Positions 44,657-53,504 of a DNA stretch of 64,000 bases are shown here, one piece after another (position 1 is the first letter of the stretch; every line of letters starts with the position of its first letter). The position numbers were made by a program, and so were the translations under genes. The notes beneath the pieces were generated by a model. It did no database searches. It worked only from the letters and a program-made list of their open reading frames with translations, and was not told the DNA's origin. The stretch is taken from NCBI RefSeq assembly GCF_025567125.1, contig NZ_JAOQJI010000009.1:47913-111912 (forward strand). Reading direction: 5' to 3'. This DNA comes from Phocaeicola fibrisolvens. Its GTDB lineage: Bacteria; Bacteroidota; Bacteroidia; Bacteroidales; Bacteroidaceae.

Positions 44657-46165
44657 ATGAGCAAGCTATATCCGGTAGGAGTGCAGAACTTTGAAGGCCT
44701 GATACATGACGGCTATGTGTATGTGGACAAAACCGCACAAATCTATGAATTGTTTAATACAAACAAATATTATTTCCTGAGTCGTCCGCGACGTTTCGGA
44801 AAGAGTCTACTGTTGTCGACCCTCGAAGCCTACGCACAGGGGAAGAAAGAACTTTTCAAGGGACTGGCACTGGAAAAATTGGAGAAGGACTGGACAGTGT
44901 ATCCGGTGCTACACCTGGATTTGAATACGCAAAAATACGATTCGCCAGAGTCGCTGACCAATGTGTTGGAAGAGAACGTGCGAAACTGGGAAGCGCTCTA
45001 TGGAGCTTCCTCTGCTGAGATTGGGGTGGCCCGGCGTTTTCAAGGTATTATCCGCCGCGCATGCGANNNNNNNNNNNNNNNNNNNNNNNNNNNNNNNNNN
45101 NNNNNNNNNNNNNNNNNNNNNNNNNNNNNNNNNNNNNNNNNNNNNNNNNNNNNNNNNNNNNNNNNNNNNNNNNNNNNNNNNNNNNNNNNNNNNNNNNNNN
45201 NNNNNNNNNNNNNNNNNNNNNNNNNNNNNNNNNNNNNNNNNNNNNNNNNNNNNNNNNNNNNNNNNNNNNNNNNNNNNNNNNNNNNNNNNNNNNNNNNNNN
45301 NNNNNNNNNNNNNNNNNNNNNNNNNNNNNNNNNNNNNNNNNNNNNNNNNNNNNNNNNNNNNNNNNNNNNNNNNNTGCGGAACTGAAAGCCAATTACGACG
45401 GTTACCATTTCACGGAAAATGCCGTGGGCATGTACAATCCGTTCAGCCTGCTGAATACNNNNNNNNNNNNNNNNNNNNNNNNNNNNNNNNNNNNNNNNNN
45501 NNNNNNNNNNNNNNNNNNNNNNNNNNNNNNNNNNNNNNNNNNNNNNNNNNNNNNNNNNNNNNNNNNNNNNNNNNNNNNNNNNNNNNNNNNNNNNNNNNNN
45601 NNNNNNNNNNNNNNNNNNNNNNNNNNNNNNNNNNNNNNNNNNNNNNNNNNNNNNNNNNNNNNNNNNNNNNNNNNNNNNNNNNNNNNNNNNNNNNNNNNNN
45701 NNNNNNNNNNNNNNNNNNNNNNNNNNNNNNNNNNNNNNNNNNNNNNNNNNNNNNNNNNNNNNNNNNNNNNNNNNNNNNNNNNNNNNNGTGATGGCGGGCA
45801 AGGTGGACGATTTCTTCGACCGCCTGAAGACGATGTTTGCCGACATTCCTTACGAGCTGGCCCGCGACCGCGAGGTGCACTATCAGAACATCCTGTACAT
45901 CATCTTCAAGCTGATGGGCTTCTACGTGCAGGTGGAATACCACACAAGCCGCGGACGGATTGACCTAGTGCTCCAGACGCAGGACTACGTGTACGTCATG
46001 GAATTCAAGCTGAACGGCAGCGCGGACGAGGCACTCGCACAGATCCGGGAGAAAGGCTATGCCGCTCCTTTTGCCAAGGACAGCCGCACGGTCTACCGGA
46101 TTGGAGTGAATTTCAGTGACGAGCTGCGGAACATTCAGGAAGTGAAGGTAGAACAGGAAAAGTAA
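44657..46165 (+). CDS. AAA-ATPase/PD-(D/E)XK protein, paralogue 3 (two assembly gaps)
   Basis: Start, P-loop, inter-gap piece AELKANYDGYHFTENAVGMYNPFSLLN and C-terminus match paralogue 2. The N-terminal 30 residues differ (NFEGLIHDGYVYVDKTAQIYELF) and so does the block near residue 95-130. The two N runs (308 and 329 bases) replace segments of 342 and 343 bases in paralogue 2, so gap sizes are arbitrary and frame cannot be judged across them. Taken together the gene is probably intact. It is followed nine bases later by an exonuclease gene on the same strand. Confidence 0.8.
45067..45374. other. Assembly gap (run of N)
   Basis: 308 unknown bases inside paralogue 3. Confidence 0.98.
45459..45787. 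other. Assembly gap (run of N)
   Basis: 329 unknown bases inside paralogue 3. Confidence 0.98.
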
Positions 46166-46173
46166 GACATACC

Positions 46174-46665
46174 ATGGAAAATTTTGCCGCCATCGATTTT
46201 GAGACCGCCAACGGGGTACGCAGCTCGGTATGCAGTGTGGGTGTGGTAGTGGTACGCCACGGAGAAATCACCGACACGTTCTACTCACTCATCCAACCGG
46301 AGCCCAACTACTACAGCCGTTTCTGCACACAGGTGCACGGACTCACCCGCGAGGATACCGACGATGCGCCCGTATTCAGCCAAGTATGGGCACAGGTAGC
46401 CCCGCTAATTGAGGGACTCCCCCTCGTGGCCCACAACAAGGCGTTCGACGAGAACTGCCTGAAAGCTGCCTTCCGGGTCTACCAGATGGATTATCCCGAC
46501 TATGATTTCTATGATACGCTGGGGCCCTCCCGTCGCGCTTTCCCGTGGGCAGAGAACCACCAGCTGCACACCGTGGCCGCCCTCTGCGGATACGACTTGA
46601 AACAACATCACCATGCTTTGGCCGATGCAGAAGCCTGCGCGTGGATTGCCAGAGAAATTTTGTAA
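46174..46665 (+). CDS. DEDDh-type 3'-5' exonuclease (DnaQ-like)
   Basis: A 163-residue stand-alone exonuclease domain. The catalytic residues are visible: Asp8 and Glu10 (AIDFETAN), Asp92 (HNKAFDENCL), His146 and Asp151 (HHALADAEA). The size is that of single-domain DnaQ epsilon-like nucleases found next to polymerases or in accessory loci. It is nine bases after AAA paralogue 3 and probably cotranscribed, so it may be functionally tied to the AAA/nuclease-like protein; the link is inference. Confidence 0.93.
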   Translation: MENFAAIDFETANGVRSSVCSVGVVVVRHGEITDTFYSLIQPEPNYYSRFCTQVHGLTREDTDDAPVFSQVWAQVAPLIEGLPLVAHNKAFDENCLKAAFRVYQMDYPDYDFYDTLGPSRRAFPWAENHQLHTVAALCGYDLKQHHHALADAEACAWIAREIL

Positions 46666-46738
46666 CCTTACACCTTGGACGGTACGTTATTTGCCGCCAT
46701 ACTTCCAGCAAACCATAAGAGAATTTGAAACGGAAATC

Positions 46739-47317
46739 TCAGGCTGGCAATCCTCCCGGCACTTGCCTGATTTGTACTTTCTCAAACTTGTAGCCCAAAC
46801 GTTTCAGTTCAATAGCTGCCCCTATACGGAACATCGTCCGGCAGGCACGGGCAAACACGTGAAAAGCCCGCGGACTTTGCGGCTCAATCTGCTCGTGACG
46901 AATCGCGTCTACAGCATACTGCGCACAGCGGCGAATCACGCTCTCCAAATGCTTGGCCTCCACCCCGTCGAGCGGCAGACCCAGCAGGTCGTGTACGATG
47001 TGCTCGTCCATGTCATCAAATCCCTGCTCTCCGTAATACGACTTGTAAGTGGCCTGCATGCAAGCCTCCCAGTCCTCATCCCAGTGACAGGCTACCCCCA
47101 GTCCCAGGTAAGCCGCCCAAGCTACCGACACCGTAGGATAATCATGAATCTGCTCCACGGCATCGGCCACGTATTCCGGTGCCAGGTCATGCCAGCGTTT
47201 ATCTAAGTCCTCCGTAGCCAGCAACGTACCGTCGAGCACTCCATCTGTTGTACACAAATGCAACAAATTCTGCTGCAATCTCTCTTCAAAATGCTTCAAA
47301 TATTCTGTATCAATCAT
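46739..47317 (-). CDS. Hypothetical cytoplasmic protein
   Basis: A 192-residue soluble protein without signal peptide. It is helical and carries WAAYLGLGVACHWDEDWEACM and the pattern FHVFARACRTMFRIGAAIELKRLGYKFEKV. No family is recognised with confidence. The ATG at 47317 is preferred to the TTG at 47338, because a TATCTTTG minus-7 box covers 47336-47343. Convergent with the exonuclease gene. Confidence 0.7.
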   Translation of the reverse strand: MIDTEYLKHFEERLQQNLLHLCTTDGVLDGTLLATEDLDKRWHDLAPEYVADAVEQIHDYPTVSVAWAAYLGLGVACHWDEDWEACMQATYKSYYGEQGFDDMDEHIVHDLLGLPLDGVEAKHLESVIRRCAQYAVDAIRHEQIEPQSPRAFHVFARACRTMFRIGAAIELKRLGYKFEKVQIRQVPGGLPA

Positions 47318-47335
47318 TTTTTCTGAATTTTCCGC

Positions 47336-47343
47336 CAAAGATA
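47336..47343 (-). promoter_or_regulatory. Minus-7 element for the 46739 gene
   Basis: TATCTTTG on the minus strand, 18 bases before the ATG at 47317. Confidence 0.6.
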
Positions 47344-47487
47344 AGTGTTATACGACACATTTTAAACCTTACGGGCGAGTTTTACCTCTTTTTGAATAAA
47401 AAATAAAGAGACGTCTTTATTCCAGCCTCTGATTATCAGACACTCGAAAAAAACGTCTCCTTATTATTTGTTCCAATTCTTTCTTGG

Positions 47488-48288
47488 TCACACATTCAGG
47501 TCATCCGGAATCTCTACATCATCCAATGTATCTCCTTCCAACTTAGAAGCCAAAAGCTGTGCTTTCACATCGGCTGCACTTTTCGTGATTTCTTCACACT
47601 CTGCAAAATTAATGCCCTCCACATTCGACAAATCGGCTGCCGCATCGATAGGCAACCCTTCTTCGGTAAACGTGGTCTGATAGGCACTTAATACTCTCTT
47701 GCATTCCTTCATCAATTTTACCTGTTCCTTTACCTCCTTGATATCATTCGCAGAAGCCAGCATACCTGCTGCCGCACCAATTCCGGCACCAATCCAGGCA
47801 CTCTTTTTGGAACCGCCAACTTTTTTACCCAGCAAAGCTCCCGCTGTGGCACCACCGCCAACTTTCAGCAAAATAAATGCCCCCGATTTCAACGCCGAAT
47901 TCAAATGTTTCTTTGCCGTATTGACCGCACAGACATTTCCATTCTTGTCGATTAACAGATACTTATAACGAGTGGTACCGTCTTCATTGGTAATTGCATT
48001 GCCCAGAGAGTCCGTTTCAATCACCTTCTTGACTGAATAAGAAGGAACATTTGCCAAAAACTCTTGAGTGGAAATGCTGTCAGACTCCGAAGTCTGTCCA
48101 TCCGAAGTCTGCCCCTCCGTAGAGGTCCCCCCCATCAGGGCATTGGCTGTTTTAGTCACAGATTCAACTTTCTCTGCCGCTTCCTTCAACTTCTTAAAAA
48201 ATCCTTGTGCAGAAACCTCTGTCGTTGCAAGAAACATGACAGAAAAAGCCAACAATGCCCCTTTAAATAATGTTTTCTTCATAACCAT
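47488..48288 (-). CDS. Exported glycine-zipper protein (tubulin-like operon, last gene)
   Basis: A 266-residue protein with a signal peptide (cleavage near SAQ). The middle holds a glycine-zipper region (FILLKVGGGATAGALLGKKVGGSKKSAWIGAGIGAAAGMLAS, about 140-180), usual in membrane-inserting or oligomerising proteins. The rest is Ser/Thr and Glu rich. No family beyond the zipper is recognised. It is 20 bases downstream of the 48309 gene and is the last of the minus-strand run; a stem near 47400-47460 could be a terminator. Confidence 0.75.
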   Translation of the reverse strand: MVMKKTLFKGALLAFSVMFLATTEVSAQGFFKKLKEAAEKVESVTKTANALMGGTSTEGQTSDGQTSESDSISTQEFLANVPSYSVKKVIETDSLGNAITNEDGTTRYKYLLIDKNGNVCAVNTAKKHLNSALKSGAFILLKVGGGATAGALLGKKVGGSKKSAWIGAGIGAAAGMLASANDIKEVKEQVKLMKECKRVLSAYQTTFTEEGLPIDAAADLSNVEGINFAECEEITKSAADVKAQLLASKLEGDTLDDVEIPDDLNV

Positions 48289-48308
48289 ACGTTTTTTTAG
48301 TAATAGAT

Positions 48309-49889
48309 CTATTTTTTATACATTTTCAAGCGAAACTGCTTTTCCATATAAGTTCCCTTGGCCTGATGCATCAGCTCATTTACCGTCAGATACTTCATTT
48401 TTATCCCGCTGTCTTCTTTCGGACGAAACAAAAGTCCTTTCGGCAAATCGGCACGGTTCAATTCGATTTCTACAATGCCTCCTTCTCCAGAGGTACCCAC
48501 CTGCACATAATTCGCTCCCTCTTTCTCCACGATGTTCTTAAATCTCTTATCGGAAGAAAAAGTTTGCGAAGAAACCGAAGCGTCTCCTTTGTAAGCCCAT
48601 ACTTCCACCCCTGGAATATATTCACCTTCACTCAGCGTTTTCCATTCCACCACCGTAAACTTCACCTTCAAAGGCAAACCCACCAGCAGTTTTTTCATCC
48701 GCTCAATCCGGTCAGCATAAAAATCACAAGGGTTATATGCATTCGCCATCTCCATAAATTCCACTGCCGCCGAAGCAAAACGAGCCACCTCTTCCTGCGT
48801 TGCATTTCCACTTTTCTTCAGTCGGGCAATCTCCTTAATAGCCCCAGAGGCTACATGTTCATACAAAAGACAACTGTCGCACTGAGCAATTGATTCACGG
48901 ATGGCAGGACGCAGCGTAGGCACCACATCTTTAGCGTTCCAGGCATCTTCATAAGCCGCACGCGCCGCTTTGTACTGACGCATTCCGAACAGTCGGGCGG
49001 CCTCACTCATAAAAGCACTGCATTCCGTCACATACACATTCTTTTCAATCACCACCGGAAGCACCGCATAACATTTCATCATACGTCCCTCCAGTCCGCT
49101 GATGTCAATGCTCAACCGGTTACTGCCGTCCGTATAAAGATTGACCGTTGTCAGCATCGCATAATGAGTTTCCATCTCTCTCAACTCATTTTCCAGGCTG
49201 TCCAGTTTATCCCATTCTTCCTGAGGCTGTTCTCCCACACTCGTCTTCACGTCCTGCACCCTGCATTGTTCGCGAAGTTCCTCCATACGCTTCCTGGCTT
49301 CATCCAGCACGGCAATGGATATCTTGGCACGAATGATGACGATATTCGGGTCGGCTGCACTTTTCTCCCTTTCTACCGTGGCCCCCAGTTCAGGCAGGAA
49401 GTCCACCTGCAAATTCTGTATGGAAGTCGTAAACTCCAATATAGCTGCGAGAGGGTCCATGGAAGTATCGTTGGCCATCGTCTGTTCATCCATACGGATA
49501 GGATTGGCCACCTCTTCCACTTTATAAGCCATCAGGAAGTCCGGCTTCGTAGTCTGCACGATTTCCGTTTTATACACACTTCCTCTCCGGCTGATTTCCA
49601 GTTTCGGCGTACGGGTACTACCCGGATGAATGGAAACTATATATTCATAATACCCGTCCGGACGTTCGCCATTCGGAGTCACCTTAAATTTCCCGGGTTC
49701 TACATTCGTTAAAGTAACCACCAGATCCCTGTGCTTCGACAAGAGCAGGATTCCTCCTCCGCCCCCAAGATCCTCAAAACGGTCTTCCGGAGTATAACGG
49801 CCTTTCGAGATGTATTGCTCCTGCGCTCCCAGAGGCAGCAGAATGACCATCATCCACAAAAACAAAAATAATTTTTTCATTGCATCCAT
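48309..49889 (-). CDS. Exported protein of unknown function (tubulin-like operon)
   Basis: A 526-residue protein with a signal peptide (MDAMKKLFLFLWMMVILLPLGAQ). Visible features are an N-terminal beta-rich domain (about 25-120), a coiled-coil-prone stretch around 205-245 (LDEARKRMEELREQCR...SLENELREMETHYAML), a helical region like a TPR (SEAARLFGMRQYKAARAAYEDAWN) and a C-terminal beta-rich part. No named family recognised. In this operon it may be the main periplasmic structural component. Confidence 0.75.
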   Translation of the reverse strand: MDAMKKLFLFLWMMVILLPLGAQEQYISKGRYTPEDRFEDLGGGGGILLLSKHRDLVVTLTNVEPGKFKVTPNGERPDGYYEYIVSIHPGSTRTPKLEISRRGSVYKTEIVQTTKPDFLMAYKVEEVANPIRMDEQTMANDTSMDPLAAILEFTTSIQNLQVDFLPELGATVEREKSAADPNIVIIRAKISIAVLDEARKRMEELREQCRVQDVKTSVGEQPQEEWDKLDSLENELREMETHYAMLTTVNLYTDGSNRLSIDISGLEGRMMKCYAVLPVVIEKNVYVTECSAFMSEAARLFGMRQYKAARAAYEDAWNAKDVVPTLRPAIRESIAQCDSCLLYEHVASGAIKEIARLKKSGNATQEEVARFASAAVEFMEMANAYNPCDFYADRIERMKKLLVGLPLKVKFTVVEWKTLSEGEYIPGVEVWAYKGDASVSSQTFSSDKRFKNIVEKEGANYVQVGTSGEGGIVEIELNRADLPKGLLFRPKEDSGIKMKYLTVNELMHQAKGTYMEKQFRLKMYKK

Positions 49890-49914
49890 ACAATTCCGTG
49901 ATTAGACCTTCTGA

Positions 49915-50940
49915 TTACAAGTCAAATGCCCCCAATGTAGAGATGTCGTCATCCGGCTGCTGGCGTACACCGCCCACCCATTCAGGTTGCCAGGTACGTA
50001 CATGGATAATCGGATCTCTGCCATCTTCAGGAAACTCCCACAACAGGAACAGATAGCCCTCATCACTGTAATTGCTGGAATTCCATTCCTGACGCAAACG
50101 CACGCCATATTTCGTTTTGTCCACCGTAGAGCGTGTGATACCGGCACATCCGCCTTCTTCTCCATGCTCGCCAATTTCACTGAACTTCACATCAATCCAC
50201 TTGTTACGTCTGAAAGCACGCTTCAGATTCCGGAGATATTGCTGCTTGGTCTGCTTGGTGTATTCCACCTTCTGCTTCAAGCCTCCCATATCACTATTGC
50301 TGCGGGTAGTCACCACCTTTCCTGTGATAATCAAGGCATCGTCACTGAAGATTTTTTCAATGTAATTCGAGTCACGCTGGTTATAAGCCGTACGGAAACG
50401 TTCGATATACTGCATGATAATCATCTGCTTTTCCTTTTCCACCACACTTCCGCAGCGTTCCATGCTCTCGGCAGTATGCGCATCCAAGGCCAGACGGAAA
50501 TCAGTGATATTTCCCTTATTGTCAAATTCCACTACAGCCTCCTGATAAGTTCCGACCCCAAAGTCCTCACCTTCCGGAGTAATAATCAAAGGAATATGAC
50601 TCACCATCATGGTTCCATTCTTGAATATCCAACAACGTTCCACCACTTCTTCATCATCACAATAAAACGGAGTCACGGCCCACAACCTGAGCAACGATTT
50701 CAGTGAGAAATCATCCATTGAAAAATTCTTCGTTGTCAGGATGGATTTCGCCTGTTGCGCACGATTGATTTCTGTCAAAATCACACCCAGGTTATGCTCA
50801 GCCCGACTTAAAGCAAGCGGACGATCCACCCCTTCATCAATGGTCAATGTGACAGTAACCGCCTTCATCTGACCTGCGCCCCACACCCACATGGAAACAA
50901 GCGCTATAAACACACATATAAATCTTCTTCTCATATCCAT
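49915..50940 (-). CDS. Exported protein with an NTF2-like region (tubulin-like operon)
   Basis: A 341-residue protein with a signal peptide (MDMRRRFICVFIALVSMWVWGAG). The segment MQYIERFRTAYNQRDSNYIEKIFSDDALIITGKVV (about 175-210) looks like the start of an NTF2/SnoaL-type cone fold, and the C-terminus is tryptophan-rich (WEFPEDGRDPIIHVRTWQPEWVGG). Assignment of the fold is tentative. It is 25 bases after the next upstream gene in the operon. Confidence 0.7.
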   Translation of the reverse strand: MDMRRRFICVFIALVSMWVWGAGQMKAVTVTLTIDEGVDRPLALSRAEHNLGVILTEINRAQQAKSILTTKNFSMDDFSLKSLLRLWAVTPFYCDDEEVVERCWIFKNGTMMVSHIPLIITPEGEDFGVGTYQEAVVEFDNKGNITDFRLALDAHTAESMERCGSVVEKEKQMIIMQYIERFRTAYNQRDSNYIEKIFSDDALIITGKVVTTRSNSDMGGLKQKVEYTKQTKQQYLRNLKRAFRRNKWIDVKFSEIGEHGEEGGCAGITRSTVDKTKYGVRLRQEWNSSNYSDEGYLFLLWEFPEDGRDPIIHVRTWQPEWVGGVRQQPDDDISTLGAFDL

Positions 50941-50955
50941 AAATTATTGTTCCTA

Positions 50956-51711
50956 TTACAATTCAAGTCCAATGGCTCCACAACCACTGTAATTCTTTAC
51001 CCCGTCTGCCTGACCAGTTTTCACATTCCGGCGATCAGGTCCCGGCGTCAACACAGCCACCACTTTTCCTTCACGGTTATAAATCACCAGATAACATTTA
51101 TCCGGGTTGACAAGTGAGGCATAGCGCGCATAGTCCTTAATCCGGCCATCCGCTTTCATCTGCTTCACCTTATCCGCCATATCCCCGTATTTCGTGCATG
51201 CCGCAATTTGGTGGATGACTTCCGGCAGTTGCAGTTTTTCTGCTGCTGCCTCTTTCACAGTGCCTTCTGCCACTTCCACGACCGGTTCCTTCACCTCTTT
51301 CTTTACCGGTTCTACCACCGACTTTGCCCCCGGAGTAAGAGACGTATTCGCTATCACTACCCCATTCTCCGTGGGAAGAATGTCACTTTTCTTCACATAA
51401 ATAAACGAACGGTACATGTTGTTTCCGCGAGGCATCGACAACATGGTCCACAGCTCTTTCCGGTTGTTTACAATCAGGTTCGTACTTTTCTTCAATCTCC
51501 TTCGTGTCGCCACCCACTCATTCACCTCCTCATACAACTTGCTTTCAGCATAGCTGCGTGCATCGGCCTCTGTAGGAGCAGTCGACTCTGCATAAATGTA
51601 CTGATTATCCTTTTTTATCTTATTAATCTGCTTCTTCACATCGTCCACATTATCCGCACACAAAGAGAGAAGAGGCAGACAAGCCAGTACAAAAGTGAAT
51701 AAAAATCTCAT
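50956..51711 (-). CDS. Exported protein of unknown function (tubulin-like operon)
   Basis: A 251-residue exported protein. The mature part has a helical N-terminus, a Val/Glu/Pro/Lys-rich linker (PVKKEVKEPVVEVAEGTVKE, about 130-160) and a C-terminal globular piece (CYLVIYNREGKVVAVLTPG...NYSGCGAIGLEL). No family recognised. The ATG at 51711 is chosen over a TTG 12 bases upstream that would overlap the preceding stop. Confidence 0.7.
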   Translation of the reverse strand: MRFLFTFVLACLPLLSLCADNVDDVKKQINKIKKDNQYIYAESTAPTEADARSYAESKLYEEVNEWVATRRRLKKSTNLIVNNRKELWTMLSMPRGNNMYRSFIYVKKSDILPTENGVVIANTSLTPGAKSVVEPVKKEVKEPVVEVAEGTVKEAAAEKLQLPEVIHQIAACTKYGDMADKVKQMKADGRIKDYARYASLVNPDKCYLVIYNREGKVVAVLTPGPDRRNVKTGQADGVKNYSGCGAIGLEL

Positions 51712-51719
51712 GTTCACGG

Positions 51720-52844
51720 TCAATTCTTTTTTATGTCGTTAATAAAAAATTTCTCTGTTATATTCTGCAAAGGAGTATACACATAAATCCTTCCTTTTAT
51801 TTTCTCTTGCGTTCCTCTCAAAATGCCAAAAGGAAACTCCAGACTGATGGTATGGCTATAAGCCATCTTCATGTTTACGGCAAAAAGGGTGACAGAAAGC
51901 AAGTCTGAAGTGCGGTTCTTTATCCCTAAGAAAAGCATGCAGTTTTCCATCCGGCAATAAGCCAGCAACTGTTGCAAGGCTATTTCCATCTCCGATTTCA
52001 AGTAGCCATACTTGTCAACGGTGAGCTGCAACGGAATTTCCCTGTCAAAATACCCTGTCAGCAGGATGTTATTCACCGTCTGCACAGGTCTCAGTGTGTC
52101 TGCCAGCAGAAGAGTATCCTGCGGCGTCGCATACAAATAAAGGTCGGAACGTATCTGGTCGCTCAGGTAACATCCCTTGCTGACAATCAAGATACTATCC
52201 GCACGCGACCGGTTTCCATCTTCCCAGGAAACAGGCAACGCAGCACCCGGCAATGCGGCCCTCATCCGTTTCACGTCCCGCTCAAAAATCTGTTCCAGTT
52301 CCACCGCATCGGCCCCCATGAAAAGTTGATAGTCCGCAGGAACAATCAGGCAAACCTGCTGGTTGCCTTCCTCCCATTCCACGGTGTAACGCCGGCGTTC
52401 CACCTCATTAATGACACAGTTCGTTTGCGGTGTCCGGTTGCGCAACATAGACAAATTCCCCTTTACAAACGTGACAGGTTTCCGGGCAGCCTCCTCGGCC
52501 TTATCCACTCCTTTACGAGGCACATCCAGTTCCAGTGCATAACGTTCCAGGAAATCAAGCAGCGGACGAGCTGCATACGCAGCCGCCCACTGACTGTCAA
52601 ATAGCTTATATCCGATGTGTGACACATCTCCATACATATTGGTCCGCACCCGCAAAGGCTTACCCGAAAAATGCCAGGTAGAATCATTGTCCACATTCTC
52701 CCCCATACTATCAGGCAACTCCAGTTGCAGGGATTTTGAGAGAGTTTCCAGGCAACGAGTATGAAACAGCGGAGCCGCATTCATTCTAAAGACAAATGCT
52801 GCCGCCGCTATCATCATCCATGCGATGTGGAAACGTCGTTTCAT
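51720..52844 (-). CDS. Exported protein of unknown function (tubulin-like operon)
   Basis: A 374-residue protein with a weak signal peptide (MKRRFHIAWMMIAAAAFVFRMNAA). The remainder is mixed alpha/beta, without a known motif. It overlaps the stop of the zinc-ribbon/MORN gene by four bases (ATGA), so the two are translated together. Conserved-looking elements are WHFSGKPLRVRTNMYGDVSHIGY and the long helix EIALQQLLAYCRMENCML. Confidence 0.75.
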   Translation of the reverse strand: MKRRFHIAWMMIAAAAFVFRMNAAPLFHTRCLETLSKSLQLELPDSMGENVDNDSTWHFSGKPLRVRTNMYGDVSHIGYKLFDSQWAAAYAARPLLDFLERYALELDVPRKGVDKAEEAARKPVTFVKGNLSMLRNRTPQTNCVINEVERRRYTVEWEEGNQQVCLIVPADYQLFMGADAVELEQIFERDVKRMRAALPGAALPVSWEDGNRSRADSILIVSKGCYLSDQIRSDLYLYATPQDTLLLADTLRPVQTVNNILLTGYFDREIPLQLTVDKYGYLKSEMEIALQQLLAYCRMENCMLFLGIKNRTSDLLSVTLFAVNMKMAYSHTISLEFPFGILRGTQEKIKGRIYVYTPLQNITEKFFINDIKKN

Positions 52845-53491
52845 GGTTTCACAGCCGTTTCATTACCATCATGTTTCCAGTAACCGAGACCACTGATTTT
52901 TCCATCGCGGAACTCGCCTTCAAAGGTATCACCCGGATTTGCCACGAAATCTTTCGAAGACACAATCTTCCGGCTGGTCTTATACGTCAGTTTGCCATAT
53001 CCGTGCGGTTTGCCATTCTTCAAGTCGCCGGTATAAGTCGCATAGCCCAGATCGACAGTTCCCCGACCGTTGATTAACACTGGTGTCGGGTCTTTCTTCT
53101 TGGGCTCTTCTGTCGCTTCTTCTACCGGAGGCACATCCAATTCCGATGAGTCAATCTGCACCGTGTCCTCAGCCGGCACTTTCTCCTTCTGTACATCGAC
53201 AGCGGTGGAGTCAACTACTGGAACATTGACTTTGTCTTTAGGGTTATTTCCCATGAAATAATAGCCCCCACCAGCCAAAGCTGCCACGACCACAATGCCT
53301 CCAATAATCATCCACGGTTTTTTATCGCCGCCGTCGTCCTCGTCTTTAACCTTTCTTTTTCTCCCCCCTTCAGCTTCCTGCAAGGGTTGATGACACAACG
53401 GACACTCAAACTCACCTCCCGGTTCAACTTCTATCGTTTTCTTGTAGTTATCACAATCGATGTTTCTGCAAATACCAATTTTCTTTGCCAT
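52841..53491 (-). CDS. Zinc-ribbon, single TM helix, MORN-repeat protein (tubulin-like operon)
   Basis: A 216-residue protein. The N-terminus is a zinc ribbon (Cys8, Cys13, Cys30, Cys33) that should lie in the cytoplasm. A single membrane helix spans about 59-80 (WMIIGGIVVVAALAGGGYYFMG), then an acidic Pro/Glu linker (about 85-137), then two MORN-like repeats (YTGDLKNGKPHGYGKLTY at 153-170 and FEGEFRDGKISGLGYW at 190-205) in the periplasm. It lies between the tubulin-like gene (13 bases away) and the 51720 gene. It is a natural candidate for coupling a cytoplasmic GTPase to the cell envelope; that is inference. Confidence 0.85.
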   Translation of the reverse strand: MAKKIGICRNIDCDNYKKTIEVEPGGEFECPLCHQPLQEAEGGRKRKVKDEDDGGDKKPWMIIGGIVVVAALAGGGYYFMGNNPKDKVNVPVVDSTAVDVQKEKVPAEDTVQIDSSELDVPPVEEATEEPKKKDPTPVLINGRGTVDLGYATYTGDLKNGKPHGYGKLTYKTSRKIVSSKDFVANPGDTFEGEFRDGKISGLGYWKHDGNETAVKP

Positions 53492-53504
53492 AATATTTTC
53501 TTTT

